64,000 bases of DNA from the NCBI RefSeq assembly GCF_002160325.1, contig NZ_NFKJ01000004.1, forward strand, positions 156,240 through 220,239, read 5' to 3'. The position numbers and the translations under genes are program-made. This DNA is from Lachnoclostridium sp. An181 (GTDB taxonomy: Bacteria > Bacillota > Clostridia > Lachnospirales > Lachnospiraceae). Position 1 is the stretch's first letter, and every line of letters begins with the position of its first letter. The notes under the pieces were generated by a model, which saw only the letters and a list, made by a program, of their open reading frames with translations, had not been told where the DNA came from and searched no databases. This document shows, one piece after another, positions 55,801 through 64,000 of this stretch.

Positions 55801-58457
55801 TATTCCTGGATGAATTGATGCAGAAATACGGAAAGACAACCCGTATGTGGGGATCTCTGAAAGGTTTTCCTGGAAACACAGAAATTTCTCCGGAGAACAT
55901 CATTCTGGATGAGTGGGCAACTTATGAGGATGACCCGCTTGCACGTATGAAAGAGGGATTCCGCGTTGTCAACTTCCCACAGCCGTATCTTTACACAACA
56001 CCTGGAAGGGATCACAAAGATATGATCGGAGAAGAGTGGTTATTCAAAAACTGGGATCCTACCATATTTAACGGAAACATTCGTGCAGACAAAGGCGAAC
56101 CGCTTCTGTTAGGTGCAAAAGCAAGTATCTGGGGAGATGAATTCCGCGAAGGAATGACAGAGGCAGATACACATGAACGGGCTCTTCGCTCTGTTGCAAT
56201 GGTAGCAGAGAAATCCTGGGGCGGAACAGCTGAAGATGACACTTATATTGAATATCAGCAGAAATTTGACAGACTGCAGGAAGGACCTGGAACACAGATC
56301 GCAATGAACATCGAAAGCACAACAGATGTGGTTGCAGATTATGACATGAGCCAGGCAGAAGAGGCAGATGGAACCATAACAGTAAAAGATGGCAGTGGAA
56401 ATGGTTATGATGCACAGGTAGAAAACGGGGAACTGACAGAAGTAGACGGACAGACAATGATCGCATTTGATGGCGATACAGTGATGACGACTCCTCTTCA
56501 GACACTCGCTTATCCATACACCATATCCTTTGATATAAAAGCAGGGGAAGGAAATACAAAAGATTCCCTTCTGTTCTCCGGATATGACGGACAGCTGCTT
56601 GCAGAAGGATTCAATGGAAGCTTGTCGCTCAACCGGAGTTTTTATCATCAGTCCTTCGGATACACAATACCGAAAGATGAAAGCGTGAACATCACGATCG
56701 TGGGAACTATGCAGAACACCAAACTGTATGTGAATGGTGAACTTGTAAAAATGCTGTATTCTTCTGATACCGGACAGGAAGACGAATACTTCTCCACATT
56801 TGTATTCCCTATGGAGACGATCGGAAAGAACTACCACGGATATATCGGAAACATCAAAGCATACAATAAAGCGCTTATGCCGCATATGCTCCGCGCGGAT
56901 ACTTCCAAAGTTACAGAGGTCAATGTGGCGCTGAACCGCAACGCATATGCAGAGCGTTTCGGAAACACACCGGATCTCAACAGCGGTCTTCTCAAACGAC
57001 ATCCATCATGGAAGGCGACAGACGGAGACAAGACAGATTCCAAGGCAGACATCACTTCCACAGATCCGAATTCCTACTGGATAAGCTCCAATAATGATAA
57101 AGATTATCTGATGGTGGATCTTGGAGAGGAAAGAGCAGTGAGCAAAGTAGTGCTCAACTGGGAAGGAAACCGCATGGCAGCGGATTATGAGATTCAGATA
57201 TCCGTGGATGGGACGCAGTGGCAGACTGTCGGAGGAGAACAGGGAAATACAAAGGCGGTCAGCACGATCACATTTAGCGAACCGGTCAACGCGCGCTATG
57301 TAAAAATGCAGGGAATCCGCAGAAATGCAGATTATTATGCAGTGCGTGAAATGGAAGTTTATGAGAATGTAGATAAGAGCCAGCTTGTATCACTTCTTGG
57401 AGAGGTAAATGCAGTGATAGAAGAAGACAAGCTTGCAGACAGTGACAAGGCAGAGGCAAAAGCGCTGGTAGAACAGGCTTATGCAGCATCCAGAACACTG
57501 GAAAATGCAACAGCAACACAGGATCTTATCACAGCAGCTTGTGAGACATTGAACGCAGCATTTGATGCATACAAAGAAAATCCGGAAGAGCCGGAAGAAC
57601 CGTCAGAGATTTCCACAGCAGTTTTGGAATATGCGATCGAACTTGCAAAAACAGCAAACACAGACGGAGTGATCGGTTCTGTAAAAGAAAACTTTGACAA
57701 AGCCCTTGCAAATGCAGAAACAGTTCTTGCAGGCGCCAAGGCAAATGATCCGGAAATTACACAGGAAGTTGTGGATCAGGCATGGAAGGATCTGATCAAA
57801 GCAATGCAGTACCTGGAGTTCAAACAAGGGGACAAGACAGATCTTGGAAAAGTCATTGAACTTGCAAAGACAATGGAAAGTGATCTGGATTCCTACCTGG
57901 ATGAAGGAAAAGATGCATTTAAAAATGCACTTGCAGCAGCAGAGGCTGTTTATGCAGATCAGGATGCATTCCAGGATGAAGTAGACAAGTCCTGGAAAGA
58001 TCTGATGGATGCTATGGCAGGTCTTATGCGCAAACCGGACAAAGATGCACTCAAAGATCTGGTTGCAGAAGCAGAAGGTCTGAGCAAAGATTCCTATGAG
58101 GCAGAAGGTTTTGCACAGATGCGTACAGCTCTCGCAGAGGCAAAAGCAGTGCTGGAAAATGATCAGGCGACAAAAGAGGAAGTATCTGCAGCAGAAACAA
58201 GCTTAAAACAGGCAATGGACAGACTGGCTGTAAAAGCAGACGGAAAGGGCGGTGTCCAGAGCACGGGTACAGCAAAAGGCAATGCAGAACAAGCAGATCA
58301 GCAAAACAAAGCAGACAACAATAAACAGACTGGTAAGAATAATACTGTTAAATCTGCAAAAACTGCAGACAGTATGAATGCGATGATAGCGGTAGCAGTG
58401 ATGCTTGCAGCAATGGCAGCGATGGCAATGGCTTTGGAAAAGAGAAAAAGAAAATAG
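52815..58457 (+). CDS. Wall-anchored GH20 hexosaminidase / lacto-N-biosidase-like enzyme
   Basis: 1880 residues from ATG 52815 (GTGAGG upstream). Order: signal peptide (1-~32); two F5/8C carbohydrate-binding modules that are near duplicates (about 33-198 and 200-355); a LamG-like domain (about 370-545); GH20 N-domain (about 640-770); GH20 barrel (about 775-1145) with the catalytic pair Asp980-Glu981 in NIGVDEYW; another LamG-like domain (about 1155-1370); a third F5/8C module (about 1375-1520); FIVAR-type helical repeats (about 1520-1810); and a sorting tail with SAKTAD. It cleaves terminal GlcNAc/GalNAc or lacto-N-biose from mucin or milk glycans. GVDE in place of GGDE resembles the GADE of bifidobacterial lacto-N-biosidase. 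Confidence 0.88.
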   Translation: MKRKRWISLLLVFTLVLSSIIIPAKKAEANEFPSSNVALGKKVQASSVEEEMPQNLPSLVVDGDKESDTSRWSSERMKENGATDADGQKPQWLVIDLQAEETQVDSMSIYFYKKVWASKYQIQTADTNTADTDWETVKEFERTGGSVEDEYVEEISDVKTLKRYVRFYFDKVNVNAGGTGVSVREIEINGTQLVSGNLALGKDVQVSSIEAAMPQNEGRLVVDGIHDSDTSRWSSERMKPNGATEETEQTPQWLTIDLKADRTVVENINLYFHLKVWPTKYQIQTADNNTADTQWETVKTIERESGSLPDSPVDTFNDVTELKRYVRFYFEKINVRAGGTGVSVREIEINGTQPFVPEEPEETLAYSRDFNDGDVSAFSALYGNGANITAENGAMKLSYNTNRTGVVDKTIPHMVADGTFEATVIPQQAGKRFGLIMRATDENHKLYIGCENSSNKWFWEYWNGSNKWGSLHNGPALEQGQAAHIKVKFLGKNVTLWVNDQLVFQEEMTGTPLVSAGYFGFDKSQGAGTFLIDDVKVTEQLDFASGIMADITQLPALSAEDTKIPLPEVPEGYEIAVIGSEKEHIVSNDGTITSRNIGNKTFSIIVEVKNTQDETDKARKNFTVTVPSKNGLYPDLYPGVERPNEKPDVIPTLQEWYGYEGTFTLTEDSRIIIQDTANVDLEAVAKNMQTDLDEFADVKPEILEGTADMAGAGDIYIESQAEDVYETGEEGYFMTVDEGGVRIYSSTYTGALYGTITAEQILWQDEGNDNIPNGVIRDYPDYQIRSMMFDVGRIPHRLQYLEDYTKILTWYKMNEFQLHLNDDFEYSPEGLPTNWDTWNGMHRLESDAFPSLTENRVYQGEKFEYFNEEYADPVYTKEDYKHLEELANAGGIELIPEIDTPSHSNAYIRYAKENPDNISWLGEIQSGDDPQMLALDINSSDPEEKQKAITARKFMETLYEDYLGGDDPVFRGDTVNIGVDEYWDKSNPEAFRSYIVFLDELMQKYGKTTRMWGSLKGFPGNTEISPENIILDEWATYEDDPLARMKEGFRVVNFPQPYLYTTPGRDHKDMIGEEWLFKNWDPTIFNGNIRADKGEPLLLGAKASIWGDEFREGMTEADTHERALRSVAMVAEKSWGGTAEDDTYIEYQQKFDRLQEGPGTQIAMNIESTTDVVADYDMSQAEEADGTITVKDGSGNGYDAQVENGELTEVDGQTMIAFDGDTVMTTPLQTLAYPYTISFDIKAGEGNTKDSLLFSGYDGQLLAEGFNGSLSLNRSFYHQSFGYTIPKDESVNITIVGTMQNTKLYVNGELVKMLYSSDTGQEDEYFSTFVFPMETIGKNYHGYIGNIKAYNKALMPHMLRADTSKVTEVNVALNRNAYAERFGNTPDLNSGLLKRHPSWKATDGDKTDSKADITSTDPNSYWISSNNDKDYLMVDLGEERAVSKVVLNWEGNRMAADYEIQISVDGTQWQTVGGEQGNTKAVSTITFSEPVNARYVKMQGIRRNADYYAVREMEVYENVDKSQLVSLLGEVNAVIEEDKLADSDKAEAKALVEQAYAASRTLENATATQDLITAACETLNAAFDAYKENPEEPEEPSEISTAVLEYAIELAKTANTDGVIGSVKENFDKALANAETVLAGAKANDPEITQEVVDQAWKDLIKAMQYLEFKQGDKTDLGKVIELAKTMESDLDSYLDEGKDAFKNALAAAEAVYADQDAFQDEVDKSWKDLMDAMAGLMRKPDKDALKDLVAEAEGLSKDSYEAEGFAQMRTALAEAKAVLENDQATKEEVSAAETSLKQAMDRLAVKADGKGGVQSTGTAKGNAEQADQQNKADNNKQTGKNNTVKSAKTADSMNAMIAVAVMLAAMAAMAMALEKRKRK

Positions 58458-58468
58458 GTAGTGGGGAC

Positions 58469-58502
58469 AAAAAGGTGTGGTTCGCAGGAACCGCACTTTT
58501 TT
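58469..58502 (+). terminator. Terminator after the GH20 gene
   Basis: AAAAGGTGTGGTTC pairs with GAACCGCACTTTTTT (one G-U pair), with a T-run. Confidence 0.85.
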
Positions 58503-58624
58503 GTCTGTAAAGGCGTTCCTGGAAAATTTTTCATAAACCTTACATGGACAACCTTTAGATTTAACAAAATTCCCTTATAATCACAGCGTAAGCAATGAAC
58601 AAACAAAATCAGAGAGGGAAAACA

Positions 58625-61363
58625 ATGAATCAGAACAGAAAGTGGAAAAAATTCAAAAGAACAACAACTGCAGTGGTGTCAGTGGCAGCGCTTGGTGTAT
58701 CGTCTTTTAATGTATTTGCAGCAAAAGGTGTGGAGATCACAGACAGTGCACAGCTGAGTGAAAAAGTAAAGGAATTTCAGCAAAACACAGTAGGAACACA
58801 AACATATAAAGACTGGCTGAACAATGTCTGGACGGATAGAGAAGCAAAGGATTCAGGAAAGGCAGCGCTTACTCCTGGTGAACAGGAAGATGATCTGAAC
58901 TTTGCCTGGTATGCACAGACAAAAGGAGTTCCTGCAGTCAAAGTATGGGAAGACGGGAAAGAAACGGCAGCAAAATGTGTGACCGGAGAAGCAAGGGATG
59001 ATTTTGGCAACGAGCGTTCCAATTTGGGAGGAAATGTCTACACTGTAGCCAACCACGTAGAGGTGAAGGATTATTTTAAAGCAAACACGCTTTACCATTA
59101 CCAATACACAGACAATTACACCGGGGATGACACACAGTGGTCAAAGGTTGAGGATTACCGCGTGGCAGACAAAGAAAACTATTCTGTTATCGTGACAGGC
59201 GACCCGCAGATCGGGGCATCCGGAAACCGGGATATGGATACTTATAACTGGGATCTTACTATGAAAAATGCTATGGACAAGGATAAGGATGCAGCATTCC
59301 TTCTCTCAGCAGGAGATCAGATCAATCAGTCCGGCACATCTGACAGTGCGAAAAAAGAAAGAGAGAGCGAATATGCAGGCTATCTGTATCCATCAGCATT
59401 TCGCAGTCTTCCTGTGGCAACAACAGTTGGAAATCATGATAAAGATGTAGATGATTATACGATGCATTTTAACAATCCAAACAGTGAAAAAAATCTGGGA
59501 GCAACAGCAGCAGGAGGCGGATACTATTTCTCTTATGGGGATGTACTCTACATTAGTTTAAACAGCAATAACAGAAATCAGGGAGAACACAGGGAACTGA
59601 TGCAGGATGCAGTAAACAGCCATCCGGATGCAAAATGGAAAATTGTCATTTTCCACAGTGACATTTATGGTTCCGGAGAGCCGCATGCGGACACAGATGC
59701 AACTGCAAACCGTATCATCCTTGCGCCGCTGATGGATGAATTTGATATTGATGTATGTATTACAGGACATGACCATACATATTCCAGAAGCTATCAGATC
59801 AAAGACGGAACAGTCATTGATTATAATACGGAAGAAAACGGCGGAGTGGTGAATCCTGACGGAACACTTTACATCACGACAGGTTCTGGTTCAGGTTCCA
59901 AATATTATAAACTGCTCAACTACACACCATACTACATTGCGGACCGTGCAAACGACACTTTGCCGGCATATTCCATTATGGACTTTACAGATGATTCCAT
60001 GACGATCAGCACATACGACTACAATGGAGAAGAATATGCGGAAGAGTTTACCATTACAAAATCAGACGATACAGTAGAGCAGGTTATGCAAAAAGCAGAG
60101 GCAGTGAATACAGAAGGCCACTCCCAGGATCTGGTGGAAAAGTTCACAAAAGCGCATGAAAAACTGCAGACACTTTATTCCGAGTATCAGGATGATATGA
60201 AGGCATTGATTACACCGGAGGATCCGGCAGAGGCGCTTATTGCCGACAATTACGGAACAGAAAATGACCCGATCAAAGGATATGGTTCTGTGGCAAACAG
60301 TGAGGACAAAGACAATGGAGCAAATCGTCTGAAACCAGGATACTCCACACTGCTTGACAAGACTGTTTATCAGGACAAAAACTTTATTGAAGGAAACAAC
60401 AGAACCGAACTTGCTGCAAAAGAGAATGTGGTTGTTGTCCGCACAGAAGAAATGACAGCTGCAAAAAATGATCTTATCCAGGCAATGGCGGCGCTGGAGA
60501 CGGAAAAAACAGATATTTCCACCGCGGTTTTGGAGTATGCGATTGAACTTGCGGGCACAGCTGACACAGAAGGTGTGATCGAATCTGTAAAAGCAGCTTT
60601 TGATTCTGCTCTGGAAAACGCACAAAATGTTCTGAAAGCTGTACAGAACCAGGATCCAAAGATTACACAGGCGGATGTAGATGCTGCATGGCAGAACCTG
60701 ATCAGTGCAATGCAGTATCTGGAATTTAAGCAGGGGGACAAGACAGATCTGGAAAAAGTCCTGGTAATGGCAAGAGAAATGAATGAAAATATGGATGCAT
60801 ATCTTGACAGTGGAAAGGCAGCATTTACAGCTGCACTTACCAAGGCAGAATCGGTGAAAGCCAATGGAGATGCTATGCAGACGGAAGTGGATCAGGCGTG
60901 GAAAGAACTGCTTAGTGCAATGGCAAATATGATGCTGAAACCAGATAAAGGTGCGTTGGAAACATTGGTCTTGGAGGCAGAGGCGCTGAGCGAAGAACAT
61001 TATGAGGCAGAAGGTTTTGCTGTAATGCGCACAGCTTTGTCAGAAGCAAAAGCTGTTCTTGAAAACGAACAGGCAACAGCAGAAGAAGTGCAGACGGCAC
61101 AGACAAAACTTCAGAATCAGATGGAGGCTTTGGTGGTAAAAGCGGAAACATCTGGAACAGAAGACAAGAGCGAAACTCAGAAAGCGGATGGCGATCAGGT
61201 GCAGCAGGCAAATGCAGGGGACACAGCAAATACAGCCAACAATGCAGACACAGCAAAGAAATCTGTAAAAACAGGAGATGACGCGGACATGATGATGCCG
61301 ACCGCAGGCATACTCACAGTAATGGCGGCAGCAGTGGCAGCACTTGCTAAGAAAAGAAAATAA
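58625..61363 (+). CDS. Wall-anchored metallophosphatase with FIVAR tail
   Basis: 912 residues from ATG 58625 (AGAGGG 6 bases upstream; in-frame ATG 58595 has no RBS). Signal peptide 1-~33. A purple-acid-phosphatase-like N-terminal domain (FYHYQYTDN-type start) leads into the metallophosphatase core: VTGDPQIG, LLSAGDQINQSG, TTVGNHDKD, IFHSDIYGSGEPH and ITGHDHTYSRSY, supplying the two-metal ligands. FIVAR-type repeats (about 620-840) closely match those of the GH20 protein. The C-terminus carries SVKTGDD, a hydrophobic helix and KKRK. It probably releases phosphate from extracellular phosphomonoesters or phosphorylated glycans. TATAAT at 58576-58581. Confidence 0.88.
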   Translation: MNQNRKWKKFKRTTTAVVSVAALGVSSFNVFAAKGVEITDSAQLSEKVKEFQQNTVGTQTYKDWLNNVWTDREAKDSGKAALTPGEQEDDLNFAWYAQTKGVPAVKVWEDGKETAAKCVTGEARDDFGNERSNLGGNVYTVANHVEVKDYFKANTLYHYQYTDNYTGDDTQWSKVEDYRVADKENYSVIVTGDPQIGASGNRDMDTYNWDLTMKNAMDKDKDAAFLLSAGDQINQSGTSDSAKKERESEYAGYLYPSAFRSLPVATTVGNHDKDVDDYTMHFNNPNSEKNLGATAAGGGYYFSYGDVLYISLNSNNRNQGEHRELMQDAVNSHPDAKWKIVIFHSDIYGSGEPHADTDATANRIILAPLMDEFDIDVCITGHDHTYSRSYQIKDGTVIDYNTEENGGVVNPDGTLYITTGSGSGSKYYKLLNYTPYYIADRANDTLPAYSIMDFTDDSMTISTYDYNGEEYAEEFTITKSDDTVEQVMQKAEAVNTEGHSQDLVEKFTKAHEKLQTLYSEYQDDMKALITPEDPAEALIADNYGTENDPIKGYGSVANSEDKDNGANRLKPGYSTLLDKTVYQDKNFIEGNNRTELAAKENVVVVRTEEMTAAKNDLIQAMAALETEKTDISTAVLEYAIELAGTADTEGVIESVKAAFDSALENAQNVLKAVQNQDPKITQADVDAAWQNLISAMQYLEFKQGDKTDLEKVLVMAREMNENMDAYLDSGKAAFTAALTKAESVKANGDAMQTEVDQAWKELLSAMANMMLKPDKGALETLVLEAEALSEEHYEAEGFAVMRTALSEAKAVLENEQATAEEVQTAQTKLQNQMEALVVKAETSGTEDKSETQKADGDQVQQANAGDTANTANNADTAKKSVKTGDDADMMMPTAGILTVMAAAVAALAKKRK

Positions 61364-61366
61364 GAA

Positions 61367-62578
61367 ATGAATAGGTATAAAAAGGGAAAGAGATTGAAAA
61401 GAGTATATAAAGAAACAATTGTGAAATATCTGATCGTGGCTGCAATTCTTGCCATGGTCGTGATCTTTTTCAAGTCTGTTAAGGTAACTCCGCTGATCTC
61501 GGATGACGGGACCGAGTTTGCAAAGGCAACTGTGCTGGAAGTTAATGAGGAGACAACCCAGGGGGATGAAATGTATTCCGGAAGCCAGAAAGTTACGTTG
61601 CGCATTACATCCGGAACATTTAAAGGTGAAGTTGTGGAAGGCGACAGCATGAACGGATATCTTTACGGTGCTTACTGTAAAGAGGGTGAGAAGGTCATTG
61701 TACAGACCGGAGAAAACGATGGGGAAATCTTTGCCTCTGTGTACAACTACGACAGAGAGAGCGAAATTGCGGTTCTTGTCATTGTATTCCTTGCAGTGAT
61801 GTGGATCGTAGGAGGGAAAAAGGGGATCAACTCTGTCATCTCTCTTGTTTTTACGGTTGCGGTCATTATCATGATGTACCTTCCGATGCTCTACCTTGGG
61901 GTATCTCCGTTTCTTGCAGCAGTGCTGGCTGGAGTATTGATCACCAGCGTGTCCATGCTTATGATCGGAGGGTTGACAGCAAAAGCATTCTGTTCTATCG
62001 CAGGTACGGTCTGCGGGGTAGTGATTGCAGGTGTGGTTGCCATGATCTTTGGAAATGTGGCCCACATCAATGGATTTAATACAGAAGAAATCGAGACGCT
62101 TCATTACATTGGACAGCACACCAATATCGACGTAGGAGGACTTTTGTTCTCCGGGATTATCATAGCCTCACTTGGGGCTGTGATTGACACTGCCATGTCT
62201 GTGGCCACTTCACTTAATGAGATTGCGCAGACCTCCCCTGGGATTGGTGCAAGAGCACTCTTCCGATCGGGTATGAATATTGGACGGGATATGATCGGGA
62301 CAATGTCCAATACATTGATCCTTGCTTTTGTAGGCGGTTCCCTGAACACAATGATCATTATCTATGCGTATTCATATTCCATTCATCAGACATTGAATAT
62401 GTATTCGATAGGAATTGAGATCATGAAGGGAATTTCCGGCTCTCTTGGAGTGATACTTACTGTTCCGTTTGTATCAGCGGTTTCAGCTGTATTTTTTGGA
62501 AAGAAAAAAGGGAAGGTTTTGGAGGATGGCATGGAGTCGGAAAAGGAAGAGGAATTGACTGCCATTAAACAGTCCTGA
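61367..62578 (+). CDS. YibE/F-family membrane protein
   Basis: 403 residues. One N-terminal helix (IVKYLIVAAILAMVVIFF), an extracytoplasmic OB-like domain (about 45-130, LRITSGTFKGEVVEGDSMNG), then seven or so helices beginning IAVLVIVFLAVMWIVGGKKG, with TAMSVATSLNEIAQTSPG and RSGMNIGRDMIGTMSNTLIL typical of YibE/F. Function of the family is unknown; transport is presumed. The start ATG 61367 has a weak RBS and lies only three bases after the phosphatase stop; TTG 61394, with AAAGGGAAAG upstream, is an alternative start. Confidence 0.85.
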   Translation: MNRYKKGKRLKRVYKETIVKYLIVAAILAMVVIFFKSVKVTPLISDDGTEFAKATVLEVNEETTQGDEMYSGSQKVTLRITSGTFKGEVVEGDSMNGYLYGAYCKEGEKVIVQTGENDGEIFASVYNYDRESEIAVLVIVFLAVMWIVGGKKGINSVISLVFTVAVIIMMYLPMLYLGVSPFLAAVLAGVLITSVSMLMIGGLTAKAFCSIAGTVCGVVIAGVVAMIFGNVAHINGFNTEEIETLHYIGQHTNIDVGGLLFSGIIIASLGAVIDTAMSVATSLNEIAQTSPGIGARALFRSGMNIGRDMIGTMSNTLILAFVGGSLNTMIIIYAYSYSIHQTLNMYSIGIEIMKGISGSLGVILTVPFVSAVSAVFFGKKKGKVLEDGMESEKEEELTAIKQS

Positions 62579-62580
62579 CA

Positions 62581-62609
62581 TTGACTTTTTCGCGTTAAAA
62601 AACTATAAT
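62581..62609 (+). promoter_or_regulatory. Promoter of the M24 peptidase gene
   Basis: TTGACT (62581-62586), 17-base spacer, TATAAT (62604-62609). Confidence 0.9.
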
Positions 62610-62662
62610 GAACATAGTGTGATAACCGCACAAAAATCAGATGCGAGATAGGAGAAGAGCAA

Positions 62663-63748
62663 ATGGATCAGACAAAAGTAAGTAGAATTTTAGAAAAAAT
62701 GAAAGAGCAGGGAATGCCTCAGATGATTATTTCCGACCCTCCTGCAATTTACTATCTGACAGGAAAATGGATTCATCCGGGCGAGAGACTGCTTGCACTG
62801 TATCTGAATGTAAATGGCGACCACAAACTGGTGATCAACAAATTGTTCCCTCAGGAAAAAGATTTGGGAGTGGAGCTTGTTTGGTATGATGACGTGGAAG
62901 ATGCGGTTGAAATTTTGAGCAGATTTGTAGAAAAAGACAAACCGATCGGAATTGACAAAACTTGGCCGGCAAGATTTTTGTTAAGACTGCAGGAGTTAAA
63001 AGCAGGAAGTGAGTTCCGCAACGGCTCCCTTATCGTAGACTATGTAAGAATGGTAAAAGATGAGCATGAGCAGCAGCTGATGAGGGAAGCATCCCTTGCA
63101 AATGATAAGGTGATGGAACAAGTGATCCCTCTTGTTGTAAAAGGATATACAGAAAAAGAGCTGGATGCGAAAGTGCGCGCTCTGTATGCAGAGTCCGGAC
63201 ATTCAGGAGTTTCTTTTGATCCGATTACAGCATACGGGAAATCCGGTGCTGACCCGCATCATGCAACAGACGACACAAAAGGAAAACGCGGAGACAGCGT
63301 TGTGATCGATATCGGAGGAATCTTAAATGACTACTGTTCTGATATGACAAGAACCGTTTTCATCGGAGAAGTTTCCGACAAGGCAAGAGAAGTCTATGAG
63401 GTAGTAAAAGAAGCGCAAAGACGCGGTATCGAGGCTGCAAAACCAGGAAACAGAATGTGCGATGTTGACCTGGCGTGCAGAAACTACATCACAGAAAAAG
63501 GATATGGCGAATACTTCACTCACAGAACAGGACATTCCATTGGTATGGAAGACCATGAATACGGGGATGTGTCTTCTGTAAATGAAGATATCATCCAGGT
63601 TGGACAGGTATTCTCCATAGAACCTGGTATCTATCTGATGGACGAAGGAATCGGTGTTCGTATCGAGGACCTTGTACTGATCACAGAGGATGGATGCGAA
63701 GTACTCAACCACTTTACAAAGGATCTGATCGTAGTTCCGGAAGAATAG
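62663..63748 (+). CDS. M24 family Xaa-Pro peptidase
   Basis: 361 residues, the usual length of PepQ/YqhT-like enzymes. The N-terminal creatinase-like domain (1-~130) is followed by the pita-bread catalytic domain with all five metal ligands visible: VIDIGG (Asp), SDMTRTVF (Asp), FTHRTGHSIGM (His), FSIEPGIYL (Glu), VRIEDLVLIT (Glu). It removes N-terminal residues before proline or splits Xaa-Pro dipeptides, in the cytoplasm. AGGAGAAG precedes the ATG. Monocistronic. Confidence 0.93.
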   Translation: MDQTKVSRILEKMKEQGMPQMIISDPPAIYYLTGKWIHPGERLLALYLNVNGDHKLVINKLFPQEKDLGVELVWYDDVEDAVEILSRFVEKDKPIGIDKTWPARFLLRLQELKAGSEFRNGSLIVDYVRMVKDEHEQQLMREASLANDKVMEQVIPLVVKGYTEKELDAKVRALYAESGHSGVSFDPITAYGKSGADPHHATDDTKGKRGDSVVIDIGGILNDYCSDMTRTVFIGEVSDKAREVYEVVKEAQRRGIEAAKPGNRMCDVDLACRNYITEKGYGEYFTHRTGHSIGMEDHEYGDVSSVNEDIIQVGQVFSIEPGIYLMDEGIGVRIEDLVLITEDGCEVLNHFTKDLIVVPEE

Positions 63749-63772
63749 AAGGGAAAGTTTGATGAAATCAAG

Positions 63773-63803
63773 ACGGTGCCCCAGAAATGGGGCACCGTTT
63801 TTT
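63773..63803 (+). terminator. Terminator after the M24 peptidase
   Basis: ACGGTGCCCC pairs with GGGGCACCGT around a 5-base loop, followed by six T. Confidence 0.95.
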
Positions 63804-64000
63804 GTGTTGAAAATTTGTTGAAATTTATTGATTAGTAAAATAAAAGCATATAAACTAAAAAATATATAAATAAAAAATCAGATGACTATAGGAAAAGCAA
63901 TTTGGTAAATAGTCAAGAGTTATTTTAAAAAGATTTTCATACAAAAGGGTAACCTTAATAGACCTACGACGTATTTTTCAAAAAAGGCGTAAGTTAGGAA
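63804..64000. other. AT-rich end of window
   Basis: No gene, strong promoter or hairpin recognised in these 197 bases. Confidence 0.4.

Noticed and set aside
58530..58580. Possible Pho box before the metallophosphatase
   Set aside because: TTACAT, TTTAGAT and TTAACA occur but not with the regular 11-base spacing of PhoP sites.
61040..62119. 359-codon minus-strand open frame
   Set aside because: Shadow of the phosphatase tail and the YibE/F gene; no family resemblance and no RBS.

Overview
The window looks like a chromosomal segment of a gut Lachnospiraceae (Clostridia), probably close to the Mediterraneibacter/[Ruminococcus] gnavus-torques group. This is inferred from gene families, strong AGGAGG ribosome binding sites, TTGACA/TATAAT promoters, moderate GC and several wall-anchored glycan-active proteins; no 16S gene is present, so the genus is a guess. 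No rRNA, tRNA, CRISPR array or intact insertion sequence was seen.

Layout. 0-9.5 kb is housekeeping: a 5'-truncated SpoU/TrmH RNA methylase, a secreted SleB-like wall hydrolase, an operon of patatin-OTCase in-frame fusion, biotin ligase, a small conserved protein, coaX and dusB, then greA-lysS, where LysRS carries an extra C-terminal tRNA-binding domain. 9.5-12.2 kb is a patchwork of small accessory genes (GPP34-like, MerR, GNAT, DUF3795-like) with gene remnants. 12.2-18.3 kb is an ABC transporter (two FtsX permeases and an ATPase) plus two-component system, flanked by two copies of a ~60 bp terminator-like repeat and preceded by a direct-repeat operator candidate. 18.4-23.7 kb is a signalling module of two tandem Wzc-type tyrosine kinases, two membrane-anchored beta-sandwich proteins and a PHP-type phosphatase, with no glycosyltransferase genes beside it. 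23.7-30.1 kb holds a second biotin ligase (with HTH), an acetyltransferase, a DUF362 ferredoxin, an ECF S-component, a P-loop kinase, a MATE exporter, a Crp/Fnr regulator and an Rrf2 regulator. A wall-anchored beta-helix protein follows.

32.7-52.6 kb is the transcription/translation core rpmG-secE-nusG-rplK-rplA / rplJ-rplL / rpoB-rpoC. It is interrupted twice. Between rplA and rplJ sit a wall-anchored protein, a 1295-residue NACHT-type STAND NTPase and a Uma2-family nuclease (35.2-42.6 kb). Between rplL and rpoB sits a PfkB sugar kinase. The operon carries clear RNA regulators: an L10 leader with attenuator before rplJ, and two near-identical stem-loops before rplK and rplA that copy the L1-binding region of 23S rRNA.

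52.6-63.8 kb holds a 1880-residue GH20 enzyme and a 912-residue metallophosphatase that share the same FIVAR tail and wall-sorting region, then a YibE/F membrane protein and an M24 peptidase.

Best candidates for something new are the NACHT + Uma2 pair, a possible immunity locus placed inside the ribosomal operon; the tandem tyrosine kinase/phosphatase module without sugar genes; and the patatin-OTCase fusion with an internal translation start. All functions are inferred from sequence reading; no database search was run.
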